64,000 nucleotides of DNA from Homoserinimonas sedimenticola (lineage in GTDB: Bacteria > Actinomycetota > Actinomycetes > Actinomycetales > Microbacteriaceae), in contig NZ_JAPELL010000001.1 of the NCBI RefSeq assembly GCF_026094475.1, positions 715,171 through 779,170 on the forward strand. The letters are read 5' to 3'. This document shows, piece by piece, positions 56,657 to 64,000 of the stretch. Position numbers and translations under genes: made by a program. Position 1 is the first letter of the stretch. Each line of letters begins with the position of its first letter. The notes under the pieces are model-generated. The model did not search any database and had not been told where the DNA came from. It saw only the letters and a program-made list of their open reading frames with translations.

Positions 56657-57225
56657 TCCGGCGCATCGTCGGCGTCGGGCAGCTCCTCGAAGAGTCCCGC
56701 CGGCGGAGTGACCGTGAGAGTGCCCGCCGAGATGTCCACTGCAGGCACGATGGCCTTGACGAAGGGCACAAGCACCTCGCCCGATTCGGTCTCGACGTGC
56801 AGCAGGTCCTGAGCGGGAAGATGCTCAACGCGAGTCACGCGGCCCACCACTGCACCATCGCGCACGACCGCGAGACCGACCAGCTGGTGGTCGAACCAGG
56901 CGTCCTCCTCGTCGGTCTCCTGAGAGACGTCCTGGTCGATCCAGAGGATCGCCTTGATGAGCGTCTCGGCCGTCGTGCGGTCGTTCACGCCCTTGAAGAA
57001 GGCGACGGGGTGCGAGTTGTACCAGCGGAGTTCGGCGAGTTCCAGGGTCTTGCCGTGCCAGGGAGAGGTGGTCGGCACCTGGAGGGTGAACACGGCGCCC
57101 GGCACGAAACGTCGCGCCGGGTCATCCGTGTACAGCTCGATCTTGATGGCGCCCTTGAGGCCGTGGGCCTTCGTCAGGCGTGCGACCCGAAGCTGGGTCG
57201 TGTCGGGGCGCGCTTCTCTAGTAAT
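56638..57225 (-). CDS. rimM: Ribosome maturation factor RimM, probable ATT start
   Basis: RimM (195 aa if the ATT at 57225 is used) helps mature the 30S head. The N-terminal family segment LRVARLTKAHGLKGAIK (about 12-28) lies upstream of the first conventional start, a GTG at 57105 that would remove 40 conserved residues. No ATG, GTG or TTG in frame lies between khpA and that segment. ATT gives TREARPDTTQLRV, a plausible N-terminus, and overlaps the khpA end by 8 bp. Conserved PWHGKTLEL and the PRC-barrel DAWFDHQLVGLAV follow. Product call firm; start codon inferred. Confidence 0.88.
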   Translation of the reverse strand: MTREARPDTTQLRVARLTKAHGLKGAIKIELYTDDPARRFVPGAVFTLQVPTTSPWHGKTLELAELRWYNSHPVAFFKGVNDRTTAETLIKAILWIDQDVSQETDEEDAWFDHQLVGLAVVRDGAVVGRVTRVEHLPAQDLLHVETESGEVLVPFVKAIVPAVDISAGTLTVTPPAGLFEELPDADDAPDQTSSR

Positions 57226-57454
57226 CGGTGTCCACCACGTCGACGCGCACCTTCTTGCCGTCGGCGATCGCCGACACGAGGGTGCGAAGTGCCTTTGCGG
57301 TGCGACCGGAGCGCCCGATCACGCGGCCGAGGTCCTCGGGGTGCACGCGCACCTCGAGGACCTCGCCACGAGGGGTGTCCTTCGCGTCGACCGCGACCTC
57401 GTCCGGGTGATCCACGATCCCCTTGACGAGGTGTTCCAGAGCGGCAGCGAGCAA
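57218..57454 (-). CDS. khpA: KH-domain RNA-binding protein KhpA
   Basis: The protein (78 aa) has one KH domain with the GxxG-type loop in VIGRSGRTAKALRTL. KhpA-like proteins bind RNA and influence cell size in Gram-positive bacteria. The TTG at 57454 gives the common N-terminus LLAAALEHLVKGIVD and lies 4 bp after the rpsP stop. The frame is open further upstream through rpsP, which is a shadow. Overlaps the rimM start. Confidence 0.92.
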   Translation of the reverse strand: MLAAALEHLVKGIVDHPDEVAVDAKDTPRGEVLEVRVHPEDLGRVIGRSGRTAKALRTLVSAIADGKKVRVDVVDTDY

Positions 57455-57458
57455 GGGA

Positions 57459-57965
57459 TCAGGCCTTGTCGGCGTCAGATGCCGTGACCGCGTCGACGTC
57501 GCTGTTGTCGACCTGCTCGGGCGTCTCCTGCACCGTCGTGGTGCCCGCCTCGACCTCAGCAGCGGCGTTGTCCGCGGCCTCGGCGTCAGCCTCGGCGACG
57601 GCCGTGTTCTTCTCGGCCGCCTTCGGCTTGAGCACGGGCTTCTTCTTCTCGTCCGCCACGAACGGCGTCTTGGGCTCGGCAACCTTCACGGTCGACTCGG
57701 CGTTCTTGTCGCCCTTGAACTTGCCCCAGTCGCCCGTGAGCTTGAGGATGGCGGCGACCTGCTCGGTCGGCTGCGCGCCGACGCTCAGCCAGTACTGCGC
57801 ACGCTCGGAGTTGACCTCGATGAACGAGGGCTCCTCGGTCGGGTGGTACTTGCCGATCTCCTCGATCACGCGACCGTCGCGCTTGGTGCGCGAGTCGGCG
57901 ACGACGATGCGGTAGTAGGGTGCCCGGATCTTGCCGAGGCGCTTCAAACGAATCTTTACAGCCAC
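57459..57965 (-). CDS. rpsP: 30S ribosomal protein S16 with a long acidic extension
   Basis: S16 core (about 1-82) is normal: [23 protein letters not shown] and [11 protein letters not shown] further 86 residues are Lys-then-Glu/Ala-rich, ending in [12 protein letters not shown]; such tails occur in some actinobacterial S16 proteins. The GTG at 57965 has AGGAG 4 nt upstream. It leads rpsP-khpA-rimM. Confidence 0.96.
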   Translation of the reverse strand: MAVKIRLKRLGKIRAPYYRIVVADSRTKRDGRVIEEIGKYHPTEEPSFIEVNSERAQYWLSVGAQPTEQVAAILKLTGDWGKFKGDKNAESTVKVAEPKTPFVADEKKKPVLKPKAAEKNTAVAEADAEAADNAAAEVEAGTTTVQETPEQVDNSDVDAVTASDADKA

Positions 57966-58093
57966 AATTCTCCTGTGTTTCTAGATATGGGAGCGAACTG
58001 ACAGCCGTGAGCGTGGGGGCACACTCGGCCAGAAAGGTCTAATGGATCCCGGCGCCACCTGATTAGAGGGTCGGATGTCGCGGGCTCAACTCT

Positions 58094-59065
58094 CTATTCT
58101 GCCAGAGTTTCACCCGCTCTGCGCACCGCGGGTGTCGACGGACCGCTGCTCGCGGCGCGCCGGCTCAGCCCGACCCCCACGAGGCAGGTCACACCGCCGA
58201 TGATCGCCAGGAGCGGGGGTATCTCGCCCAGGAGAAGCGCCCCCGCGAGCACGACGAGTGCCGGCACCACATAGGTCGTCACCCCGAGACGCCCCGCCGG
58301 CATCCGACCGAGCGCGTAGGCCCACGTGCTGAAGGCGATCGCGGTCGGCACGACACCCAAGTAGACAACGCCCAGCACGGAGGCGAGGGGGGCCGCCTGC
58401 AGCTCCGTCACGAGCGCCCCTGCGAAGGGCAGGCAGCCGATGGCGCCGATCACGCAGCCGAGCCAGGTCACCTGTGCGGCGGGAAGACGGCGCAGCACGG
58501 GCTTCTGGCAGAGCACCCCGATCGCATAGGTCAGTGCTGCGGCGAGCGCCCAGAGCACACCCCTACTGTCGCCGAAGCCGCTCCCCGTAGCGATGCCGAT
58601 CAGCACGACCCCGATGAAGGCGACGAGCGCCCCGATCGCGAGCCAGCGGGGAATGCCCTCCCCCAGGAACAGCCCCGCCCCCAGCGCAATGAGCAGGGGC
58701 CCGATGTTGACGAGCATGGCGGTCGTGCCCGCATCCAGATACTGCTCGGCGACGTTGAGGGCGACGTTGTAGACGCTGAACCAGGAGAGGCCGAAGACGA
58801 TAACGAGCAGCCACTCCCGGCGGGTCGGCCGTACCCAGCGCCGCCCGATCATGACGACCCCCAGGGCGAGCGCGCCCACCGCGAGACGGCCGAGTGCGAG
58901 CCCTCCCCCCGAGAAGTCTTCGGCGACGGCGCGGATGACGACGAAGGCGCTCGCCCACGCGACAAGCGTCACGACGATCGCCCAGAAGACTGCGGGAGAA
59001 CCACGGCCCGGGCCCGCTGAGCTCACGGGAATCGGGGCGGGGGCGGCAGAGGCGGCGGAGGTCAT
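58094..59065 (-). CDS. EamA/DMT family transporter
   Basis: The protein (323 aa) has ten predicted membrane helices as two EamA repeats. Landmarks are VAWASAFVVIRAV in the first helix, GLSWFSVYNVALN, and VYLGVVPTAIAFSTWAYALGR in the second repeat. Members export amino acids or metabolites; the substrate is unknown. It lies upstream of rpsP on the same strand by 128 bp. Confidence 0.92.
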   Translation of the reverse strand: MTSAASAAPAPIPVSSAGPGRGSPAVFWAIVVTLVAWASAFVVIRAVAEDFSGGGLALGRLAVGALALGVVMIGRRWVRPTRREWLLVIVFGLSWFSVYNVALNVAEQYLDAGTTAMLVNIGPLLIALGAGLFLGEGIPRWLAIGALVAFIGVVLIGIATGSGFGDSRGVLWALAAALTYAIGVLCQKPVLRRLPAAQVTWLGCVIGAIGCLPFAGALVTELQAAPLASVLGVVYLGVVPTAIAFSTWAYALGRMPAGRLGVTTYVVPALVVLAGALLLGEIPPLLAIIGGVTCLVGVGLSRRAASSGPSTPAVRRAGETLAE

Positions 59066-59135
59066 GCGAGAACGCTACTCGCGGCCACCGACGCTCCTTC
59101 CTCCTCAGCGGCAACTTGGCACGAAACGAACGGAA

Positions 59136-59969
59136 TCAGGCCGTCCGCCGGGCATTGTGCCCGTCGCGCCAGGAGAGCCAATCCCGCACGGCCTCGACGT
59201 CGTAGTCGGGCCCCGAGAGCCCGACGGTGAAGAGACTTGCACCCAGCGCGACCGCCGCGTCGGCAGCATCCGCCCCCGTCGCACCACCCGTCGTGCCCGC
59301 CGGCTTGCGGTTCACCTCGGTCGAGATCTCGATCTCGCTCGTGTCGCGACCGACGTCCTCGCCATGCTTCGCAAGGATGCCGAGCTTGCGCTCGAGCGTC
59401 GGCGCATCCGAGAAGCTGTGCCAGATATCGGCGTGCTGGGCGACGATGCGCAGGGTCTTCCGCTCACCGCCGCCGCCCACGAGGATCGGGATGCGCCGAG
59501 TCGGGGCCGGGTTCAGCTTCTCCCAGCGCTCACGAATGATGGGCAGGTTGTGCGCGAGCGCTGCGAGCCGCGTTCCCGGCGTGCCGAACTCATAGCCATA
59601 CTCGTCATAGTCACGCTGGAACCATCCCGCTCCCGTGCCGAAGATGAAGCGGCCCTCTCCCCCTCGCGCGCTGATGTGGTCGATCGTGCGAGCCATATCC
59701 GCCTGCAGATTCGGATTGCGATAGCTGTTGCAGTTGACGAGGGCGCCGATCTCCACCCGGCGCGTCTGCTCGGCGAGCGCCGCGAGCATCGTCCACGACT
59801 CGAAGTGCAGGCCGTCGCGCTCGCCCGACAGGGGAAAGAAGTGGTCCCAGTTGAAGAGGACGTCGACGCCCAGCTCCTCAAGCTCCGCCGCGAGATCACG
59901 GATGCGCTCGTAGGGCGCATGCTGGGGAGCGATCTGGACGGCAATGCGGATGGGCCTCGTCGTGGTCAT
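59136..59969 (-). CDS. LLM-class F420-dependent oxidoreductase
   Basis: The protein (277 aa) is a luciferase-like barrel with segments typical of F420-dependent enzymes: DVLFNWDHFFPLSGE, GALVNCNSYRNPNLQADMARTIDHIS, FGTGAGWFQRDYDEYGY and PILVGGGGERKTLRIVA. Substrate unknown. It is 70 bp upstream of the DMT gene and divergent from mgtA, with a 100-bp gap. Confidence 0.9.
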   Translation of the reverse strand: MTTTRPIRIAVQIAPQHAPYERIRDLAAELEELGVDVLFNWDHFFPLSGERDGLHFESWTMLAALAEQTRRVEIGALVNCNSYRNPNLQADMARTIDHISARGGEGRFIFGTGAGWFQRDYDEYGYEFGTPGTRLAALAHNLPIIRERWEKLNPAPTRRIPILVGGGGERKTLRIVAQHADIWHSFSDAPTLERKLGILAKHGEDVGRDTSEIEISTEVNRKPAGTTGGATGADAADAAVALGASLFTVGLSGPDYDVEAVRDWLSWRDGHNARRTA

Positions 59970-60069
59970 GTCTCCACCCTATGCACGCCGCCCTGCGCTT
60001 CACCCCCCGTTCACCGCCTCGCCACTCGCGCGCATTCGCAATGTCGTCGTGGAGGCGCAGCCTAGAGGC

Positions 60070-61251
60070 ATGAGAATCGCGCTCGTCGCTGAATCCTTCC
60101 TCCCCCACGTGAACGGGGTCACTCACTCGCTGCTGCGAATCATCGATCATCTCTCCGAACGCGGCGACGACGTGCTCGTGCTCGCCCCCAGCGACGCGCA
60201 GCTGCCGAAGGAGCTCGCGGGCGTCGACATCGAGGGGCTGCCCGCATTCGCCCTGCCCAACTACCGGAATGTGCGCATCGCCACCGTGACGGTCGCGCGT
60301 GTCGCCAAGTCGCTCCGCCGCTTCCGCCCCGACGTCGTGCACCTCGCCTCGCCATTCGTGCTCGGCCTACAGGCGGCCATCGCCGCGGAGCAGCTCGGCA
60401 TCCCCACTGTCGCCGTCTACCAGACGGATGTCCCGGCCTACGCCACCCGTTACGGCTTCGCCGGCGCCGAGCCACTCCTCTGGCGACAGGTGCAGAGAAT
60501 CCACCAGCGGGCGACCCTGACGCTCGCCCCCTCGAGCTACGCCGAGCAGCAACTGCGCACGCAGCGGATCGACCGGCTGCGCCGCTGGGGGCGAGGAGTG
60601 GATGCCGTGCGCTTCTCGCCCGAGCGGCGCAGCGACGCGTGGCGCGCTCGAGTCGCCCCGGGCGGCGAGCGCATTGTCGGCTACGTCGGTCGGCTCGCAA
60701 CGGAGAAGCAGGTCGAAGACCTGCGTGTTCTCGCGACCCTGCCTGATGTCCGGCTCGTGATCGTGGGCGGCGGTCCCCTGCGCACCCGTCTCGAAGAGCT
60801 CATTCCCAGCGCTCACTTCGCGGGCTTCCTCGGCGGCGACGAGCTCGCGACAGCGCTCGCGAGCTTCGACGTCTTCGTGCACCCCGGCGAGCTCGAGACC
60901 TTCTGTCAGACCATCCAGGAGGCCATGGCCAGTGGAGTGCCCGTCGTCGCGACGGGGCGTGGCGGCCCCGTCGACCTCGTCGACTCGAGTCGCACGGGGT
61001 GGCTCTACACCCCCGGCAACCTGCACGAGCTTCGCGACAGGGTCAACGACCTCGTCGGTGACGAGGCAAAGCGCCGCGCCTTCGGTGAGGCAGGACGGGC
61101 GGCTGTCGCTGATCGCTCCTGGAACACCCTGTGCCAAACACTCATCGGCTACTACGCGGAGGCGATGGCACTCCACCGCACTCGGCCGCACGGGGGCTGG
61201 CCCGTCTCGACGCCCCTCAGCCGACGCAAGCTGTCCGCGAACCGGGCGTAA
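60070..61251 (+). CDS. mgtA: GT4 glycosyltransferase, MgtA-like mannosyltransferase
   Basis: The protein (393 aa) starts MRIALVAESFLPHVNGVTHSL at the ATG 60070. It has a GT-B fold with the acceptor-side VYQTDVPAYATRYG, the donor-side GYVGRLATEKQVEDL, GFLGGDELA, and the E-x7-E motif in FVHPGELETFCQTIQEAMASGVPVVAT. It is close to the mycobacterial/corynebacterial MgtA that makes mannosyl glucuronic-acid-diacylglycerol for lipoglycans. A role in mannolipid synthesis is inferred. Confidence 0.87.
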   Translation: MRIALVAESFLPHVNGVTHSLLRIIDHLSERGDDVLVLAPSDAQLPKELAGVDIEGLPAFALPNYRNVRIATVTVARVAKSLRRFRPDVVHLASPFVLGLQAAIAAEQLGIPTVAVYQTDVPAYATRYGFAGAEPLLWRQVQRIHQRATLTLAPSSYAEQQLRTQRIDRLRRWGRGVDAVRFSPERRSDAWRARVAPGGERIVGYVGRLATEKQVEDLRVLATLPDVRLVIVGGGPLRTRLEELIPSAHFAGFLGGDELATALASFDVFVHPGELETFCQTIQEAMASGVPVVATGRGGPVDLVDSSRTGWLYTPGNLHELRDRVNDLVGDEAKRRAFGEAGRAAVADRSWNTLCQTLIGYYAEAMALHRTRPHGGWPVSTPLSRRKLSANRA

Positions 61252-61284
61252 CGCCCCGGCGCATCCTCAGCGTGACGGTCGCGC

Positions 61285-62100
61285 TCACGCCGTCATCGTG
61301 AGGTTCGCAAGAATACGCTCTGCGAGCTCCTCGTCACCCTCGATAGCGACGGCGCCCTCGAGGGGGGCCCGTCGACCGCCCGCGAGCGCGATGTACGACT
61401 CGAGGTCGGTGCGGATGCGCACGGTCGGCTGCTCTGGGATCTCGGCGAGCGGCCGACCCCGGCCGTCATCGCCGACCCCGAACGCGACCACGGGAAGACC
61501 CGCGAGCTCAAACACGACAGTCGCGCCCGGGGCAGCGCCCGCGCGCTTGGCGATGACATAACCGAGGCTCTCGGCGAAGTAGGTCGCCGTGTGAATCGCA
61601 CCCGGAGCATCCAGCCCACCCGGGAGGCCGACGGCGCGACGGATGTCCTGCTCATGCATCCACACATCGAGGGGCCGATTGCGCAGAAGGGTCTCCCACG
61701 TCCAGTCGAGGCCCGGCACGCCCAAACGCGGTCTGGCCGAAGCATCCGTCGGGGGCTCTGCCTCGAGCGCGGCGAAGCGCGCCGCCGACGATTCGCGGAT
61801 CTCAGCGATGATCTCCCGCGGCGTGCGGCTGCGACGCTCTGCGACGCCGCTCTCCGTGAACTCCTTCGGCGGGGCGGGCAGAGAAGCGCTCGCCGTGGGC
61901 TCCGCCCGTGCGTCAGGAAGGGTCGCGAGAACCGACTCGAGGTGGGCGGTATGCGCCGCGATGTCGTGCACGCTCCAGCCGGGCAGGTCGGTCGGCTGCG
62001 ACCACGCAGCATCCGGAAGCTGCTCGAGAAGGGCCACGAAATCGTCGATCGTGCGCCGAGCCACAGCGACATAGCCGGCGAGGCGCTGCTGGTCCCTCAT
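61285..62100 (-). CDS. Maleylpyruvate isomerase/DinB-like mycothiol-dependent enzyme family protein
   Basis: The protein (271 aa) has an N-terminal four-helix DinB/MDMPI domain with metal-binding histidines in WSVHDIAAHTAHLES and a third near DVWMHEQDIRRAVG. The C-terminal domain is the MDMPI C-type (VVFELAGLPVVAFGVGDDGRG). Members use mycothiol as cofactor in actinobacteria; the reaction is not predictable. The ATG at 62100 was preferred over the GTG at 62106. It lies between mgtA (convergent) and ffh. Confidence 0.86.
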   Translation of the reverse strand: MRDQQRLAGYVAVARRTIDDFVALLEQLPDAAWSQPTDLPGWSVHDIAAHTAHLESVLATLPDARAEPTASASLPAPPKEFTESGVAERRSRTPREIIAEIRESSAARFAALEAEPPTDASARPRLGVPGLDWTWETLLRNRPLDVWMHEQDIRRAVGLPGGLDAPGAIHTATYFAESLGYVIAKRAGAAPGATVVFELAGLPVVAFGVGDDGRGRPLAEIPEQPTVRIRTDLESYIALAGGRRAPLEGAVAIEGDEELAERILANLTMTA

Positions 62101-62135
62101 GACCACACCCTATCCGCGGGGCGCCGGCGAGGGCG

Positions 62136-63701
62136 TCAGCGACCGCCGAGCATCTTCTGGAGCGCAGCGAGCTCCTCCTCGCTCGGGGTGCCGTCGCCCT
62201 TGGCGCCGCCGAGACCGAAGCCCGAGCCGGTCGGCGCGCTGGGGGCCGCCTTGCCGGCCGCGAGGGCCTTCTCCTCAGCCGCGCGCTTCGCGGGGTTTCC
62301 CGAACGGGACTTCTTCTGCGGGGCCTTGCCCTTCTTGCGGCCGCCGTGCCCGCCGCCGCCCGGGATGGGACCCATGCCGGGGATCTGGGGCATGCCGCCC
62401 TTCGCGACGGTCTTCATCATCTTGGCCGCCTGCTCGAAGCGCTGGATGAGTCCGTTGACCTCGGTGACGGTCGTGCCCGAGCCGCGCGCGATGCGCAGCC
62501 GGCGAGACCCGTTGAGGAGCTTCGGGTTGCGACGCTCCGCCGGCGTCATCGACTGGATGATCGCCTCGGTGCGGGTCAGCTCCGACTCGTCGAAGTTCTC
62601 GAGCTGCTCGCGCATGCCGCGCGCGCCGGGGAGCATTCCCATGAGCCCCTTGAGGGAGCCCATCTTCTTGAGCTGCTGCATCTGAGCGAGGAAGTCCTCG
62701 AGCGTGAAGCTGTCGGTCGCGAACTTCTCCGCGACCTTCTTCGCCTCCTCCTCGTCGAAGTTCTTCTGCGCCTGCTCGATGAGGGTCAGGATGTCGCCGA
62801 GGTCGAGGATGCGGCTCGCCATGCGCTCGGGGTGGAAGGGCTCGAACTCGTCGAGGCGCTCACCCGTGCTCGCGAAGATGATGGGACGCCCGGTCACCGA
62901 GGCGACGGAGAGCGCCGCGCCACCGCGGGTGTCGCCGTCGAGCTTCGTGAGCACGACGCCCGTGAAGTCCACGCCCTCCTGGAAGGCCTTCGCCGTCGCG
63001 ACGGCGTCCTGGCCGATCATGGCGTCGATGACGAAGAGCACCTCGTCGGGGTCGACCGCCTTGCGGATGTCCGCGGCCTGCTTCATCATCTCGGCGTCGA
63101 CGCCGAGGCGGCCGGCCGTGTCGACGATGACGACGTCGTGGACCTTGTCGTTGGCGTACTTGATGGCATCCTTGGCGACCTTGACGGGATTTCCGACGCC
63201 GTTGCCGGGCTCGGGCGCGAAGACCTGCACGCCCGCCTGCTCGCCCACGACCTGCAGCTGTGTCACGGCGTTGGGGCGCTGGAGGTCCGCGGCCACGAGG
63301 AGGGGAGTGTGGCCCTCTCCCCCGAGCCACTTCGCGAGCTTGCCCGCGAGGGTCGTCTTGCCGGCACCCTGCAGGCCCGCGAGCATGATGACGGTTGGAC
63401 CCGTCTTGGCGAACTGCAGTCGGCGCTGCTCGCCGCCCAGGATGCCGATGAGCTCGTCGTTGACGATCTTGACGACCTGCTGCGCGGGGTTGAGCGCCTT
63501 GTTGACCTCGTCGCCGAGGGCGCGCTCGCGCACGGCGGCCGTGAACTGCTTGACGACGTCGAGCGCGACATCCGCCTCGAGCAGGGCGCGACGGATCTCG
63601 CGGACGGTGCCGTCGACATCCGCTGGACTGAGCTTGCCCTTGTTGCGGAGGTTCTTGAAGGTGTCCGCGAGGCGGTCGGTGAGGTTTCCAAAAGTGGCCA
63701 T
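62136..63701 (-). CDS. ffh: Signal recognition particle protein Ffh (SRP54)
   Basis: Ffh (521 aa) binds signal peptides of nascent membrane proteins and docks them to FtsY. The N domain starts at MATFGNLTDRL. The G domain has the GTP loops GLQGAGKTTLAGKLA, VDTAGR and TKLDGDTRGGAALS. The M domain follows with methionine-rich PGARGMREQLEN and SGTTVTEVNGLI. A C-terminal Gly/Lys-rich tail is present. The ATG at 63701 gives the normal N-terminus. It is divergent from the carbonic anhydrase gene across only 22 bp. Confidence 0.96.
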   Translation of the reverse strand: MATFGNLTDRLADTFKNLRNKGKLSPADVDGTVREIRRALLEADVALDVVKQFTAAVRERALGDEVNKALNPAQQVVKIVNDELIGILGGEQRRLQFAKTGPTVIMLAGLQGAGKTTLAGKLAKWLGGEGHTPLLVAADLQRPNAVTQLQVVGEQAGVQVFAPEPGNGVGNPVKVAKDAIKYANDKVHDVVIVDTAGRLGVDAEMMKQAADIRKAVDPDEVLFVIDAMIGQDAVATAKAFQEGVDFTGVVLTKLDGDTRGGAALSVASVTGRPIIFASTGERLDEFEPFHPERMASRILDLGDILTLIEQAQKNFDEEEAKKVAEKFATDSFTLEDFLAQMQQLKKMGSLKGLMGMLPGARGMREQLENFDESELTRTEAIIQSMTPAERRNPKLLNGSRRLRIARGSGTTVTEVNGLIQRFEQAAKMMKTVAKGGMPQIPGMGPIPGGGGHGGRKKGKAPQKKSRSGNPAKRAAEEKALAAGKAAPSAPTGSGFGLGGAKGDGTPSEEELAALQKMLGGR

Positions 63702-63723
63702 GGTGCCGACTAGTTTAACTGCC
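63702..63723. promoter_or_regulatory. Minimal 22-bp divergent promoter with overlapping -10-like elements
   Basis: AGTTTAACT lies at the centre. On the plus strand TAGTTT (63711-63716) ends 7 nt before the carbonic anhydrase ATG. On the minus strand TAAACT (63717-63712) ends 10 nt before the ffh ATG. Both -35 regions would lie inside the opposite gene, and no clear -35 was seen. Confidence 0.45.
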
Positions 63724-64000
63724 ATGACACCATCGCCGCTGATCGTCACCATCGAGGGCAACAGCCCCGTCGTCGCCGAGACCGCGTGGGTCGCCCCCAA
63801 CGCGACGCTCGTGGGCAGGGTGACGCTCCACGAGCAGTCGAGCGTGTACTACGGCACGGTGCTGCGGGCCGATGTCGACAGCATCACCGTCGGTGCGCGC
63901 AGCAACCTGCAGGACAACGTGACGGTGCACTGCGACGCCGGGGTGCCCGCGACGATCGGCGAGGGCGTGAGCGTCGGCCACGCCGCCATGCTGCACGGCT
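63724..64000 (+). CDS. Gamma-carbonic anhydrase/hexapeptide-repeat family protein (truncated by window edge)
   Basis: The frame from the ATG at 63724 is open to the end of the window (92 residues seen). It has left-handed beta-helix hexapeptide repeats (ATLVGRVTL, SSVYYGTVLRADV, ITVGARSNLQDNVTVH) with the histidine-containing segments VHCDAG and VGHAAMLHG that bind zinc in gamma-class carbonic anhydrases. Many such proteins have no proven carbonic anhydrase activity. The rest lies beyond the window. Confidence 0.9.
   Translation, partial: MTPSPLIVTIEGNSPVVAETAWVAPNATLVGRVTLHEQSSVYYGTVLRADVDSITVGARSNLQDNVTVHCDAGVPATIGEGVSVGHAAMLHG

Noticed and set aside
57966-58093. tRNA or small RNA gene upstream of rpsP
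   Set aside because: A TCTAAT/ATTAGA inverted repeat is present, but no cloverleaf, T-loop sequence or terminator was found.

Overview
The window is about 64 kb of high-GC chromosomal DNA from an actinobacterium. The gene content points there: GlgE, MgtA-type mannosyltransferase, DUF2469, F420-type LLM oxidoreductases, a mycothiol-type DinB/MDMPI protein, DivIVA-like proteins and the order rpsB-tsf-pyrH-frr-cdsA. Protein resemblance, very frequent GGATGC/GCATCC words and a 'TCTCGATACGCTCGCTCCGCTC' repeat suggest Microbacteriaceae. That placement is inference from memory of the family, not a database result. No rRNA, tRNA, CRISPR array, transposase or prophage was seen.

Layout. 1-10.8 kb: a soluble Ser/Thr kinase, then a minus-strand run of cysteine desulfurase, mnmA, ligA, a DUF1023-type hydrolase and gatC-gatA-gatB. 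10.8-13.4 kb: glgX and a YbaK-type deacylase. 13.4-17.6 kb: a translationally coupled minus-strand operon of three proteins with the 'alternate' (SipW-type) export signal, a membrane-anchored exported protein and an ER/archaeal-type signal peptidase. 18.0-22.3 kb: glgE-glgB, divergent from that operon. 22.3-25.1 kb: a YbbN-like protein and an unrecognised membrane protein. 25.3-33.8 kb: a giant hendecad coiled-coil protein, an AI-2E family permease, a hydrolase, a lytic transglycosylase-like protein, a multi-motif DivIVA-like protein, cdsA, frr and pyrH. 33.8-38.3 kb: tsf, rpsB, a BCCT transporter and an M23 peptidase. 38.3-48.9 kb: an FKBP lipoprotein, xerC, a phosphodiesterase, dprA, comM, yraN, an LCP protein, DUF2469, rnhB, lepB and rplS. 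49-57.9 kb: trmD, a nitrite-assimilation/siroheme block (nirD, cbiX-like, nirB, cobA, nnaR-like), rimM, khpA and rpsP. 58-64 kb: a DMT exporter, an LLM oxidoreductase, mgtA-like, an MDMPI-like protein, ffh and the start of a gamma-carbonic anhydrase.

How the genes work together. GlgE, GlgB and GlgX build, branch and trim alpha-glucan. The 13.4-17.6 kb operon looks like a dedicated secretion and surface-assembly unit: the signal peptidase is last and its likely clients are first. The normally compact rpsP-khpA-rimM-trmD-rplS cluster is split by a self-contained nitrite reduction and siroheme unit with its own divergent control region, and trmD lies directly behind nirD-cbiX. RimM has no ATG/GTG/TTG start that would include its conserved N-terminus; an ATT fits.

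The most interesting items are the SipW-type export operon, the 51-copy uninterrupted hendecad protein, the nitrite island splitting the ribosomal/tRNA-modification cluster, the ATT-start rimM, the in-frame repeat inside the cysteine desulfurase, and a 14-bp tandem array that appears to have grown out of a gene's 3' end.
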